Assembly: GCF_018323885.1 (NCBI RefSeq)
Contig: NZ_AP024586.1
Location: forward strand, 123,151 to 187,150
DNA length: 64,000 bases
DNA from: Citrobacter amalonaticus
GTDB lineage: Bacteria > Pseudomonadota > Gammaproteobacteria > Enterobacterales > Enterobacteriaceae
Direction: 5' to 3'
This document shows positions 1-7,038 of this stretch, in pieces (the stretch's first letter is position 1; every line of letters starts with the position of its first letter). The notes beneath the pieces were generated by a model. That model was not told the DNA's origin and ran no database searches. It saw nothing but the letters and a program-made list of their open reading frames with translations. The position numbers and the translations under genes were made by a program.

Positions 1-981
1 GCAGACTGGACAAAAGCGGTTGCCGCGCCGGAGCGGGATATCAAAACCGCGCACGACGCGCTGGCCCCGGAGACGCAACGTCAGCAGGCGAGAGCCATCT
101 GGGCAATGGGACAGCCGGTGACAAAAACTGCCATTGGTCGTGCCTGGGTGAGGCATCAGGGCATGGGTGAGGCCACGCTGACGGCAAAAATCATCCCGGC
201 GACCCGCCGATTCCCGGAGCCGGCACTGGCGCTACCGGTATACGACAACAACGGGAAAAGCGCGGGACTGGCGCTGGTCTCCCTGGTTTCCAGCCCGAAG
301 GGCAGACTGACGCAGGGCAACACCCGCATGGTGATGACGGAACGGGCACGCGGCGCAGTGCTGCAGCGAAGCCAGTCCGGCAATACGGTCGTTGTGGACG
401 ATCTGGCGGCCGCGCTGGATGCGGTCAGAACGCACCCGAAGGACGGGGTGGTGTGGCAGACCGGGCCGGAGGCGCCGTCAGCAAACCTGCTTAAGGTCAG
501 CGGGGGAGTACGGGAGGATGAAGGTCTGCGGATTAACCTGAACAACCTGACCGGTCAGGAAGAACAGCAGCGCCAGAGCGAACTGAAGCTGGCAGAACAG
601 GCCCGCGAGCAGGAAGCCGCCCGTCAGCAGCTGAACGATAAACGCGACATCGTGCTGCCGGCAGAGGAGGCCGTGAAGCTGCGTCCGGAAGAACTGAATC
701 CGGCGAAACCAGAGCCGGTGATACCCGACCTCGGGGTTCTGGCCAGCGTACGAGACAGTGAGCGACCGGACGGGCGTGAGATGCAGCTGGCAGACAATGT
801 GCGTAAGGAGAACGCGCTACCGGATAAATCCCTTAATGAAGAGAGCAGGGCGTCCCGCGTCGTTGCCGATCTTGCGCGGGCTGAGCAGGATATGGTGCGC
901 CAGACCGGTGACAACGGCCGTGGCCGTATGCCTGAAATCGAAGAGCAGACCCTCACCCGCACCATTCAGAAAGAACGTTAA
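1..981 (+). CDS. traI: TraI relaxase/helicase, C-terminal part (partial at window start)
   Basis: The frame is open from base 1 with no start, so this is the 3' end of a larger gene. The visible 326 residues resemble the C-terminal region of F-type TraI, the conjugative nickase and helicase of about 1,750 residues that cuts oriT and unwinds the transferred strand. The last ~150 residues are a Glu/Arg/Gln-rich, probably coiled-coil tail, followed by a short charged end, as in F-like TraI. The relaxase and helicase domains lie outside the window. The next gene starts 24 bp downstream, so the DsbA-like gene was probably co-transcribed with the transfer operon. Family assignment rests on remembered similarity to F/R100-type TraI tails. 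Confidence 0.85.
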   Translation, partial: ADWTKAVAAPERDIKTAHDALAPETQRQQARAIWAMGQPVTKTAIGRAWVRHQGMGEATLTAKIIPATRRFPEPALALPVYDNNGKSAGLALVSLVSSPKGRLTQGNTRMVMTERARGAVLQRSQSGNTVVVDDLAAALDAVRTHPKDGVVWQTGPEAPSANLLKVSGGVREDEGLRINLNNLTGQEEQQRQSELKLAEQAREQEAARQQLNDKRDIVLPAEEAVKLRPEELNPAKPEPVIPDLGVLASVRDSERPDGREMQLADNVRKENALPDKSLNEESRASRVVADLARAEQDMVRQTGDNGRGRMPEIEEQTLTRTIQKER

Positions 982-1005
982 TCGGAATAAACGAGAGAGA
1001 ACGAC

Positions 1006-1376
1006 ATGAAACTGAGTACCTTAACCGCTTTAATAGTTACAACATACGTTGGTATTAATTCAATGGCGCAGGCCTCGGCTCCTCAGCCAGTCTTCACTCC
1101 AGAGCAGGAAGCGAAGATCGGCGAGATTGCCGCAGAATACCTGGTGGCGCACCCGGAAGTGCTGGTTGTCGTCAGCCAGAAACTGCAGGAGCAGCAGGAA
1201 GCACGGCAGCAGCTGCAGTTTGCTGTCAGGGTCATGGATAACCAGGCAGCACTACTGAACGACGCGGATACGCCGGCCTTCGGGCCGGAGAATGCAAAGG
1301 TTGCCGTCATCGAGTTCTTTGATTACCAGTGCATTCATTGCAGCTCGGTGGCACCAGAGCTGGAAAAAGTCATGAA
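1006..1376 (+). pseudogene. DsbA-like thiol-disulfide oxidoreductase, 5' part (split by transposon)
   Basis: The gene starts with a signal peptide (hydrophobic stretch ending near MAQASA) and continues into a thioredoxin-fold domain. The motif DYQCIHCSSVAPELEKVMK carries a CxxC-like variant, C-I-H-C, typical of DsbA/DsbG-like periplasmic proteins. Coding continues until base 1376, where a transposon begins immediately after ATGAA. The rest of the gene resumes at 26485 in the correct phase. Joining 1006-1376 with 26485-26896 gives a 783-nt reading frame of 260 codons plus stop. The interrupted 5' part reads on into the transposon end and stops at 1455. The gene lies just downstream of traI, so a role in disulfide formation in transfer proteins is plausible but inferred. 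Confidence 0.85.
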
Positions 1377-1397
1377 GGGGTCCGCTTGGAAAACGGA

Positions 1398-2724
1398 ATC
1401 TATGGTCACTCCCGTTTTTGCAACACCGATTTTGACGACAAGTTGGCTTGCTTGAATCTATCCGGCGTCTGAATGGGATTTTATTCCCGCGCCTCGATGA
1501 GTTCCGCGCCTGATGAACCTCCAGAAAATATACGGCTTCAATGAGCCTTTCCGTTTTACAGGTTCCTCAACAGGCCGGTGGGCCGTTAGTATCATCAATA
1601 TCAGTATTCGCAAAACCAGATGAATGATTGTTTAAACTGGTGTATTTCTGCCTTTATGCTTCGTAAGTTTGCTGTCGCGCCGTCAGTGCCCAGGCTATTC
1701 TGGCCAGCTTGTTTGCCAGAGCACAGGTGACGACAAAGTTGCTTTTCCGACACAACAACTCCCTGACCCAGTCGGCCAACTTGCCAGACTGGTGTTCCAG
1801 TTTTTGTATGAATACCCTGGCACACTGAACCAACAAAGTTCGGATCTTTTTGTTGCCCCGCTTGCTAATCCCTAACAATGTCGTCCGACCTCCCGTGCTG
1901 TACTGTCGGGGTACCAGCCCTGTTGCCGCCGCAAAGTCACGGCTGCTGGCGTACTGCTTCCCGTCGCCAATCTCAGTTGAAATAGTACTGGCAGTCAGCG
2001 TTCCAACGCAGGGAATACTCAGCAAGCGCTGTCCAACCTCATCTTCGTCCAACTTTCGTTTCAACTGAGATTCCAGATCTTTAATCTGCTCAACAAGATA
2101 GTGATAATGCTGTTGTAATTTCAGCAGTAACTGGCTGAGATAAAGAGGCAAACTACTGTCCTCAAGAAGGGTACTCAGTCGACTAATAACGGCAGCACCT
2201 CGCGGAACGCTGATACCAAATTCCAGCAGAAAAGCATGCATCTGATTAGTTGTTTTCACCTTATCCTGAACCAGGGATTCACGGACACGATGCAGAGCTC
2301 GCATTGCCTGCTGAGATTCGGTTCTGGGCTGCACGAAACGCATAGATGGACGTGATGCTGCTTCACAGATAGCTTCAGCATCAACGAAGTCATTTTTGTT
2401 GCTTTTAACGAATGGGCGGACAAATTGCGGTGATATCAGCTTTGGAAAATGCCCTAACTCTGCCAGCTTGCGTGCCATAAAGTGAGAACCGCCACAGGCT
2501 TCCATCGCGATGGTTGTTGCCGGGCATGTCGCCAGAAATTCGATTAGCTTTGGTCGGGTGAATTTTTTACGGTAAACGGCCTTCCCACGATGATCCTGAC
2601 AATGAATATGGAAAGAGTTCTTACCCAGATCGATACCAATAAGCGCAATGTTTTCCATGATGGTTCTCCGAATGAAAGCCTGTCCTCAGCATAGTACTGG
2701 GAAGGAGGGAGTGACCATCTCATT
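1398..2724 (-). mobile_element. IS4321/IS5075-type insertion sequence, copy 1
   Basis: The element is exactly 1327 bp, the known length of IS4321 and IS5075. It begins AATGAGATGG on its own strand and ends CCATAGAT. It has no terminal inverted repeats or target duplication visible, consistent with the IS1111 group of the IS110 family. It sits 21 bp inside the outer end of the transposon's left terminal repeat, the insertion habit reported for this IS in Tn21-family repeats. Naming as IS4321 rather than IS5075 cannot be decided without a database comparison. Confidence 0.9.
1654..2658 (-). CDS. IS110-family (IS1111 group) transposase, copy 1
   Basis: This 334-residue transposase has the DEDD RuvC-like N-terminal domain (IGIDLGKNSFH near residues 7-17; further acidic residues at VDAEA) and the C-terminal transposase-20 domain with the conserved serine region STGGRTTLLGISKRGNKKIR. 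IS110 enzymes act through a circular intermediate and, in this family, an IS-encoded guide RNA specifies the target. The protein is identical to the copies at 25198 and 48269. The start is the ATG just after a GGAG-like site. It is expected to be functional because the frame is intact. Confidence 0.92.
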   Translation of the reverse strand: MENIALIGIDLGKNSFHIHCQDHRGKAVYRKKFTRPKLIEFLATCPATTIAMEACGGSHFMARKLAELGHFPKLISPQFVRPFVKSNKNDFVDAEAICEAASRPSMRFVQPRTESQQAMRALHRVRESLVQDKVKTTNQMHAFLLEFGISVPRGAAVISRLSTLLEDSSLPLYLSQLLLKLQQHYHYLVEQIKDLESQLKRKLDEDEVGQRLLSIPCVGTLTASTISTEIGDGKQYASSRDFAAATGLVPRQYSTGGRTTLLGISKRGNKKIRTLLVQCARVFIQKLEHQSGKLADWVRELLCRKSNFVVTCALANKLARIAWALTARQQTYEA

Positions 2725-2788
2725 AAATATCCTACGCTAAGCCTGTTTATTGTATAGGCTACTATCCACTGAGCGTAAGGCGCGATAT

Positions 2789-3270
2789 TTACTCTGTCCC
2801 AGTTTGAGTTTTTTTTCGCCAGACGTAATCGCCTCTCAGGTTGATATGTTCCCATCCCAGCGGGGACAAATGGGTAATCAGTTGCTCATTAATCGGTATC
2901 GCTTTCCGTCTCAAAGAATTTATCGCTCTTTCTATATATACCGTATTCCACAGTGAGATCGCCGCAATCAGCAGCGTCATACTGCTGGCTCGATAGTAAT
3001 GAATCTCCACCCCCCGATCTCTGATTTCGCCCAGCCGGTGTAAAAAAACGCTCGGGCAAGGGCATTGCGCGCCTCACCTTTATTCAGCCCCGCCTGTGCA
3101 CGTCGACGCAGTGAAGGATCCCTGAACCAGTCACCTTTCGATACGCCTAATCTCTCTCAGCGCCTTTGCCAGACCATTCTGTTTCGGATGACTTGCCAGC
3201 TTTTTCATCATCAGTGATGCTGATACCGTTCCCTACTTTATAGAACTTGCCAGACGCAGCACCTTGTGGC
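2789..3270 (-). pseudogene. Tn3-family transposase, C-terminal relic
   Basis: Frames on the minus strand match the last ~150 residues of the intact TnpA at 22135-25119. Recognisable pieces are [31 protein letters not shown] and VLRLASSIK, read in different frames, so at least one frameshift is present. The sequence is diverged from the intact gene (for example [14 protein letters not shown] versus SLKRKGIPINEQLV), so it comes from a related but different transposon and not from recent duplication. It ends at the left inverted repeat, as tnpA does at the right end. Confidence 0.85.
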
Positions 3271-3462
3271 AGTGCGTTTTCCCGCCCGCCAAGCGGAACA
3301 CAAGAAGATAATTCTTGATCACCATCACTTCAATTTTCATTTTTTTTACTTCTCCCCGAATCCTTTTCCCTTGTTCCCCCCTCTTATTGGGTAATGGTAT
3401 GGCGCGACATCGTCCAGCCCTTAAATCCGGAGTAACCACTTCCCTAAAGATAGAGGAAAAAT

Positions 3463-3930
3463 ATGAATCGTTATCTGAAATCCATGGCAGCAGGCTTCAT
3501 CGCAACCATCGTGCTGTCTGCTCTGATGGTGATGAAAAGTTCTATGGGCATCATGCCCGAACTCAACCCCGTCGGCATGCTCAGCGGTATGGCTCACTCC
3601 ATGATGGGTATTTCTGCGGGGCTGAACATTGGTTGGCTCGCTCATTTCATGATCGGCACGGTACTCTGGGGGCTGCTTTTTGCGCTGTTGTATAACCGGT
3701 TGCCGGGGCAAAGTGCCACAAAGAAAGGACTAATGTTCTCCGTACTGGCCTGGTTGTTGATGATGTTAATACCGATGCCCATGGCCGGTGCCGGATTCTT
3801 CGGCATAACACTGGGTATTATGGCGCCGGTGATGACACTAATACTGCATCTGATTTGGGGGGCTGTCCTTGGTTACACTTACGGACGTATGACAACTTCC
3901 CCGTTAACGCAGGGACACCCTGCCGAATAA
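3463..3930 (+). CDS. DUF6789-like membrane protein
   Basis: This is a 155-residue protein with four hydrophobic segments, roughly residues 8-25, 50-80, 86-105 and 115-140, rich in Met and Gly. It resembles the DUF6789 family of small inner-membrane proteins, whose function is unknown. The start is supported by GAGG seven bases upstream. It is the first intact cargo gene after the tnpA relic and lies upstream of the bufferin operon. Met-rich segments are compatible with metal handling, but that is only a guess. Confidence 0.7.
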   Translation: MNRYLKSMAAGFIATIVLSALMVMKSSMGIMPELNPVGMLSGMAHSMMGISAGLNIGWLAHFMIGTVLWGLLFALLYNRLPGQSATKKGLMFSVLAWLLMMLIPMPMAGAGFFGITLGIMAPVMTLILHLIWGAVLGYTYGRMTTSPLTQGHPAE

Positions 3931-3961
3931 ACAGGGAGGGATACCTGACAAGGATTAAACT

Positions 3962-4102
3962 ATGAAAGACGAAAACACTCCAAAAATCGGTGCCTACTGC
4001 GGACTGGATGGACAAAATTGCCAACCCTGCATTGTCTCCAGGGTATTGCTCATCATTGTCGTGGGATATGCACTTTTTTACCTTTTTGCCGCCCTGAAGT
4101 AA
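3962..4102 (+). CDS. small Cys-containing single-pass membrane protein (46 aa)
   Basis: The frame starts 31 bp after the DUF6789-like gene. It encodes 46 residues: a soluble N-terminus with Cys13, Cys20 and Cys23 (YCGLDGQNCQPC) followed by one hydrophobic helix (about residues 27-45). The C-x6-C-x2-C pattern could bind metal or form a disulfide. I do not recognise the family. Position between two membrane or metal-related genes supports its being real, but it lacks a strong ribosome-binding site (AAGGATTAAACT precedes the ATG). Confidence 0.6.
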   Translation: MKDENTPKIGAYCGLDGQNCQPCIVSRVLLIIVVGYALFYLFAALK

Positions 4103-4259
4103 CAGGTAATAGCCATTCGTTATCGGATAGTCGACAGTGAGTAATCAGGTTCTCAGCGAGTGTCTTTTCATGGAGGCACTGCCGAGTCAAAAGGCTCCCC
4201 GATACGTTTAATGGGGCCATTTTATCCCGTCACAAAGTGACATTCATAGGAACACTGAC

Positions 4260-4556
4260 ATGAAAAAACACACCGCTGCTGTAGTTGCCCTGGCGCTGGG
4301 GAGCGTACTGGCTTCCGCATCGACGACAGCCTTTGCCGCCGACAAACCGGCTATGGAGAAATGTTTTGGCGTAGCCCTGAAAGGAAAAAATGACTGTAAG
4401 GCAGGGGCAGGTACGACCTGTGCAGGAACAGCCAAAAACGATTATCAGGGAAATGCATTCAAAATGGTACCTACCGGTACCTGCCTGAAAACTGACTCAT
4501 CCACATCGCCAACCGGTAAAGGTCAGTTACAGGCCTTTACCGAAAAAGCGTCCTGA
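4260..4556 (+). CDS. bufferin-type RiPP precursor (DUF2282, BufA1/GigP-like)
   Basis: The 98-residue protein has a Sec signal peptide (about residues 1-27, ending AFAA) and a small secreted core with four cysteines (C35, C46, C54, C75). The core begins [18 protein letters not shown], the hallmark of DUF2282 proteins. These are precursors of ribosomally made, post-translationally modified peptides (bufferins), in which cysteines are converted to thiooxazole-type groups by an MNIO enzyme; the gold-induced GigP of Cupriavidus belongs here. The MNIO and partner genes follow 31 bp downstream. The modified peptide is expected in the periplasm, where it would bind copper, gold or a similar thiophilic metal. 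The metal is not shown by the sequence. Confidence 0.85.
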   Translation: MKKHTAAVVALALGSVLASASTTAFAADKPAMEKCFGVALKGKNDCKAGAGTTCAGTAKNDYQGNAFKMVPTGTCLKTDSSTSPTGKGQLQAFTEKAS

Positions 4557-4587
4557 TAATAACCCGTCACTCAGGGAGGCCACCAGA

Positions 4588-5475
4588 ATGACTGCCATAA
4601 ACCCGATGCCAGCTCTTTATGATGGTCACCCTGCCAGGGCGATAAACCATCATCTCCCCCTGCGCGCAGGAACTGGCCTCAAACCCCAGCATTTTTCAAC
4701 AATAATTGATGACCAGCCGGATATAGGTTTTTTTGAGGTCCATGCCGAAAACTATCTCGTTGCGGGCGGACCGCTTCACCACTATCTGCAACGTATTCGC
4801 AGACACTACCCGTTGTCTATTCATGGTGTTGGCATGTCTATTGGAGGGCAGGCCCCCCTGAACAGAGCCCATCTGGAGGAAGTTTCCAGGTTGGTCCAAC
4901 AATATCAGCCGGCCGCTTTTTCGGAGCATCTGGCATGGTCAACACATCAGACACATTTTCTCAATGACCTACTGCCCTTGCCATACACCAAAGAAACACT
5001 CCTGCGTGTGTGCAGCCACATAGATCAGGTCCAGGAGAAGCTGAAGCGTCCGATTTTGTTGGAAAATCCGGCTACTTATGTTGAGTTTGCTGCATCGACT
5101 TGGTCCGAGACTGCTTTTTTAACCGAGATCCTCAGCCGGACCGGATGCGGCCTGCTGCTTGATATTAACAATCTTCATATTTCCAGCATTAATCACCATT
5201 ATGATGCCGTTACAATGTTACAGGAACTTCCCACTGAGCATGTGGGGGAAATACATCTGGCTGGTCACACCCAATCTCTGGACAGTATGGGGGCACCATT
5301 GCTGATAGACAGTCATGACTGTCAGGTATCCGACCCAGTCTGGGCGCTTTATAAAACAGCACTGCGTCATACCGGCCCGGTTGCCACGATCATTGAATGG
5401 GACAGCAATATTCCCGCATTTTCAGTACTGATGGAGGAGGTTAAGCGTGCAGACTATCACCTGCGATCCCTCTGA
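4588..5475 (+). CDS. MNIO-family (DUF692) multinuclear iron oxidase, BufB/GigA-like
   Basis: This is a 295-residue TIM-barrel protein of the DUF692/MNIO family. Expected metal ligands are visible in order: His in SIHGVG, Glu in FSEHLAW, Glu/Asn in LLENPATY, Asp in [10 protein letters not shown], His in GEIHLAGH, Asp/His in IDSHD and Glu in [13 protein letters not shown] enzymes use two or three iron atoms and oxygen to modify cysteines of the precursor peptide. The gene follows the DUF2282 precursor directly (GGGAGG-type site before the ATG) and overlaps the next gene by 29 bp, indicating translational coupling. Confidence 0.9.
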   Translation: MTAINPMPALYDGHPARAINHHLPLRAGTGLKPQHFSTIIDDQPDIGFFEVHAENYLVAGGPLHHYLQRIRRHYPLSIHGVGMSIGGQAPLNRAHLEEVSRLVQQYQPAAFSEHLAWSTHQTHFLNDLLPLPYTKETLLRVCSHIDQVQEKLKRPILLENPATYVEFAASTWSETAFLTEILSRTGCGLLLDINNLHISSINHHYDAVTMLQELPTEHVGEIHLAGHTQSLDSMGAPLLIDSHDCQVSDPVWALYKTALRHTGPVATIIEWDSNIPAFSVLMEEVKRADYHLRSL

Positions 5476-6247
5476 GCCTGATTATGAATCAGCCTTCGGC
5501 TATCCGTTACTGAGGCCAGAACTTGAAGCACCACTAGGATTACGGACCTGGAATGGCAGCGATCCGGCACAGCGTTATGGAATTTATCGTAATAACGTTA
5601 TGGTTTCACTGACCGAAGCCCTTGCGGATAATTTCCCGACGATACGTACTCAGGTCGGGGAGGCCTTTTTTACCGCCATGTCCGCCTGCTATATCCGGCA
5701 ACACCTGCCAGACTCACCGGTACTGGCGTTCTATGGTAGCAACATGCCGGCGTTTATTGCGGCCTTTGAGCCGCTGAGAGATTATCCTTGGCTTAGCGAC
5801 CTGGCGCGGATGGATATGGCATTTATTCGCGCCTCGCATGCCGGGGATGCGGCTGCACCGGTGTATTCTTCTCTGCCGGAAGAACTCATGATGCTTAAGG
5901 TCGTACTGCATCCATCTCTGCAGCTGATGTGCTCATCCTGGGCCATCTTTTCTTTGTGGATGCGTGACCGCGACGGGGACCAGGGAATGGAAACTGAATT
6001 TGTTGATCCTGCTCAGCCGCAGAGTGTCATGCTGTTTCGCCCGCACCTGGATGTTATGGTCCAGCCAATACAGTTGGCCAGTGCCCGATTCGTTGATGCA
6101 CTGATGGCAGGTAAAACGCTAATGAAGGCACTGGAGGACGGTCTGGACTGTGATGCAGCTTTTGAACCCACACTCATTCTGCGGGGGCTGATACATCGCG
6201 GACTGGTTTTGAATTTTTCACACGATGTTAACGGAGAGACTTTATGA
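5447..6247 (+). CDS. MNIO partner protein (DUF2063, BufC/GigB-like)
   Basis: A 266-residue protein whose N-terminal half matches the DUF2063 putative DNA-binding/partner domain ([24 protein letters not shown]). This domain accompanies DUF692 enzymes in bufferin, gig and related RiPP operons and is thought to present the precursor to the enzyme. Translation starts at GTG 5447, inside the upstream gene, with GGAGG seven bases before. The gene ends by ATGA overlap with the DoxX gene. No membrane segment is evident, so it should be cytoplasmic. Confidence 0.87.
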   Translation: MQTITCDPSEPDYESAFGYPLLRPELEAPLGLRTWNGSDPAQRYGIYRNNVMVSLTEALADNFPTIRTQVGEAFFTAMSACYIRQHLPDSPVLAFYGSNMPAFIAAFEPLRDYPWLSDLARMDMAFIRASHAGDAAAPVYSSLPEELMMLKVVLHPSLQLMCSSWAIFSLWMRDRDGDQGMETEFVDPAQPQSVMLFRPHLDVMVQPIQLASARFVDALMAGKTLMKALEDGLDCDAAFEPTLILRGLIHRGLVLNFSHDVNGETL

Positions 6248-6747
6248 AGTGGGCTGCACATTGCCGCGGATGGCGCACCTCCCTGCAGCAAGGAACTGCG
6301 CGCTATGCCAGTGAGGTCGTTGCGATACTCGCCAGACTTGGACTGGCGGCCACCTTCTGGTTGTCGGGACAAACAAAGGTTGACGGACTGCATATCAATA
6401 TTCTGGGAGGCGAGCCCCTGCAACTGGGATGGCCGCATATTACAGCGGGTACCTTGGCTTTGTTCCGCAATGAATATCGTCTGCCCGTCCTGCCTCCCGA
6501 GATTGCGGCAGTCATGGCGGCTAGTGCCGAGCATATACTGTCATTCCTGCTTGTCATCGGGCTGGCGACTCGCCTTTCCGCCGCCGGTATTCTGAGCATG
6601 ACACTGGTGATCGAGGTGTTTGTGTACCCCGATGCCTGGCCGACGCATGCCCTCTGGGCAACTTCATCTCTTTTTCTTATAACAAACGGGTCCGGTCACC
6701 TGTCACTCGACTGGTTGATATTCCGTGGGATTAATCGCCAGAAGTGA
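6244..6747 (+). CDS. DoxX-family membrane protein (GigT-like)
   Basis: A 167-residue membrane protein with about four hydrophobic segments (around residues 25-45, 80-105, 110-125 and 130-150) and the early motif LARLGLAATFWLSGQTKVDG typical of DoxX. DoxX proteins commonly close DUF2282-DUF692-DUF2063 operons; their role may be quinone-linked redox or export. The start overlaps the stop of the partner gene (ATGA), so the four genes form a single operon. Its presence makes the order identical to gigPABT. Confidence 0.85.
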   Translation: MKWAAHCRGWRTSLQQGTARYASEVVAILARLGLAATFWLSGQTKVDGLHINILGGEPLQLGWPHITAGTLALFRNEYRLPVLPPEIAAVMAASAEHILSFLLVIGLATRLSAAGILSMTLVIEVFVYPDAWPTHALWATSSLFLITNGSGHLSLDWLIFRGINRQK

Positions 6748-7038
6748 ACCGCTACGCCGCCACAGGGGGTGTGGACGACATGACTGATTTACTGATACTC
6801 AAAGGCGAAACATGACTGAGTAAACCCTTCACCGATCCGCAGAGCAACTGGACCTACGCTGCCATCACAAAAAGCATGCATACCCGTTTTTCGGCAACCA
6901 GACTTTTAAGAGGGCCGTTTGCAAATCGAAAGTTGTTATACATTGAGCTCTTTTAATGGTCGGTGTATTTCACTATGAAATTGATTTTAATGCAGTTTAT
7001 AAGGCTCTGTAAGTTTACTTTGACAAAGGGTGCAGCAT
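6748..7038. other. intergenic segment between the bufferin and flavoprotein operons
   Basis: This ~290-bp stretch contains no convincing gene. A very short frame at 6780 encodes only 11 residues. The last 100 bp are AT-rich and probably hold the promoter of the next operon; no clear terminator hairpin was seen. Confidence 0.4.

Larger units (their letters stand above)
1377..2741 (+). repeat. left terminal inverted repeat of the 25.1-kb transposon, split by IS
   Basis: The outer 21 bp are at 1377-1397 and the inner 17 bp at 2725-2741 (AAATATCCTACGCTAAG). The 1327-bp IS lies exactly between them. The inner part differs at two bases from the right-hand repeat. Confidence 0.88.

Noticed and set aside
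156..965. Long minus-strand open frames opposite traI
   Set aside because: GC-rich shadow frames; the plus frame has TraI-like protein features and continuous coding from base 1.
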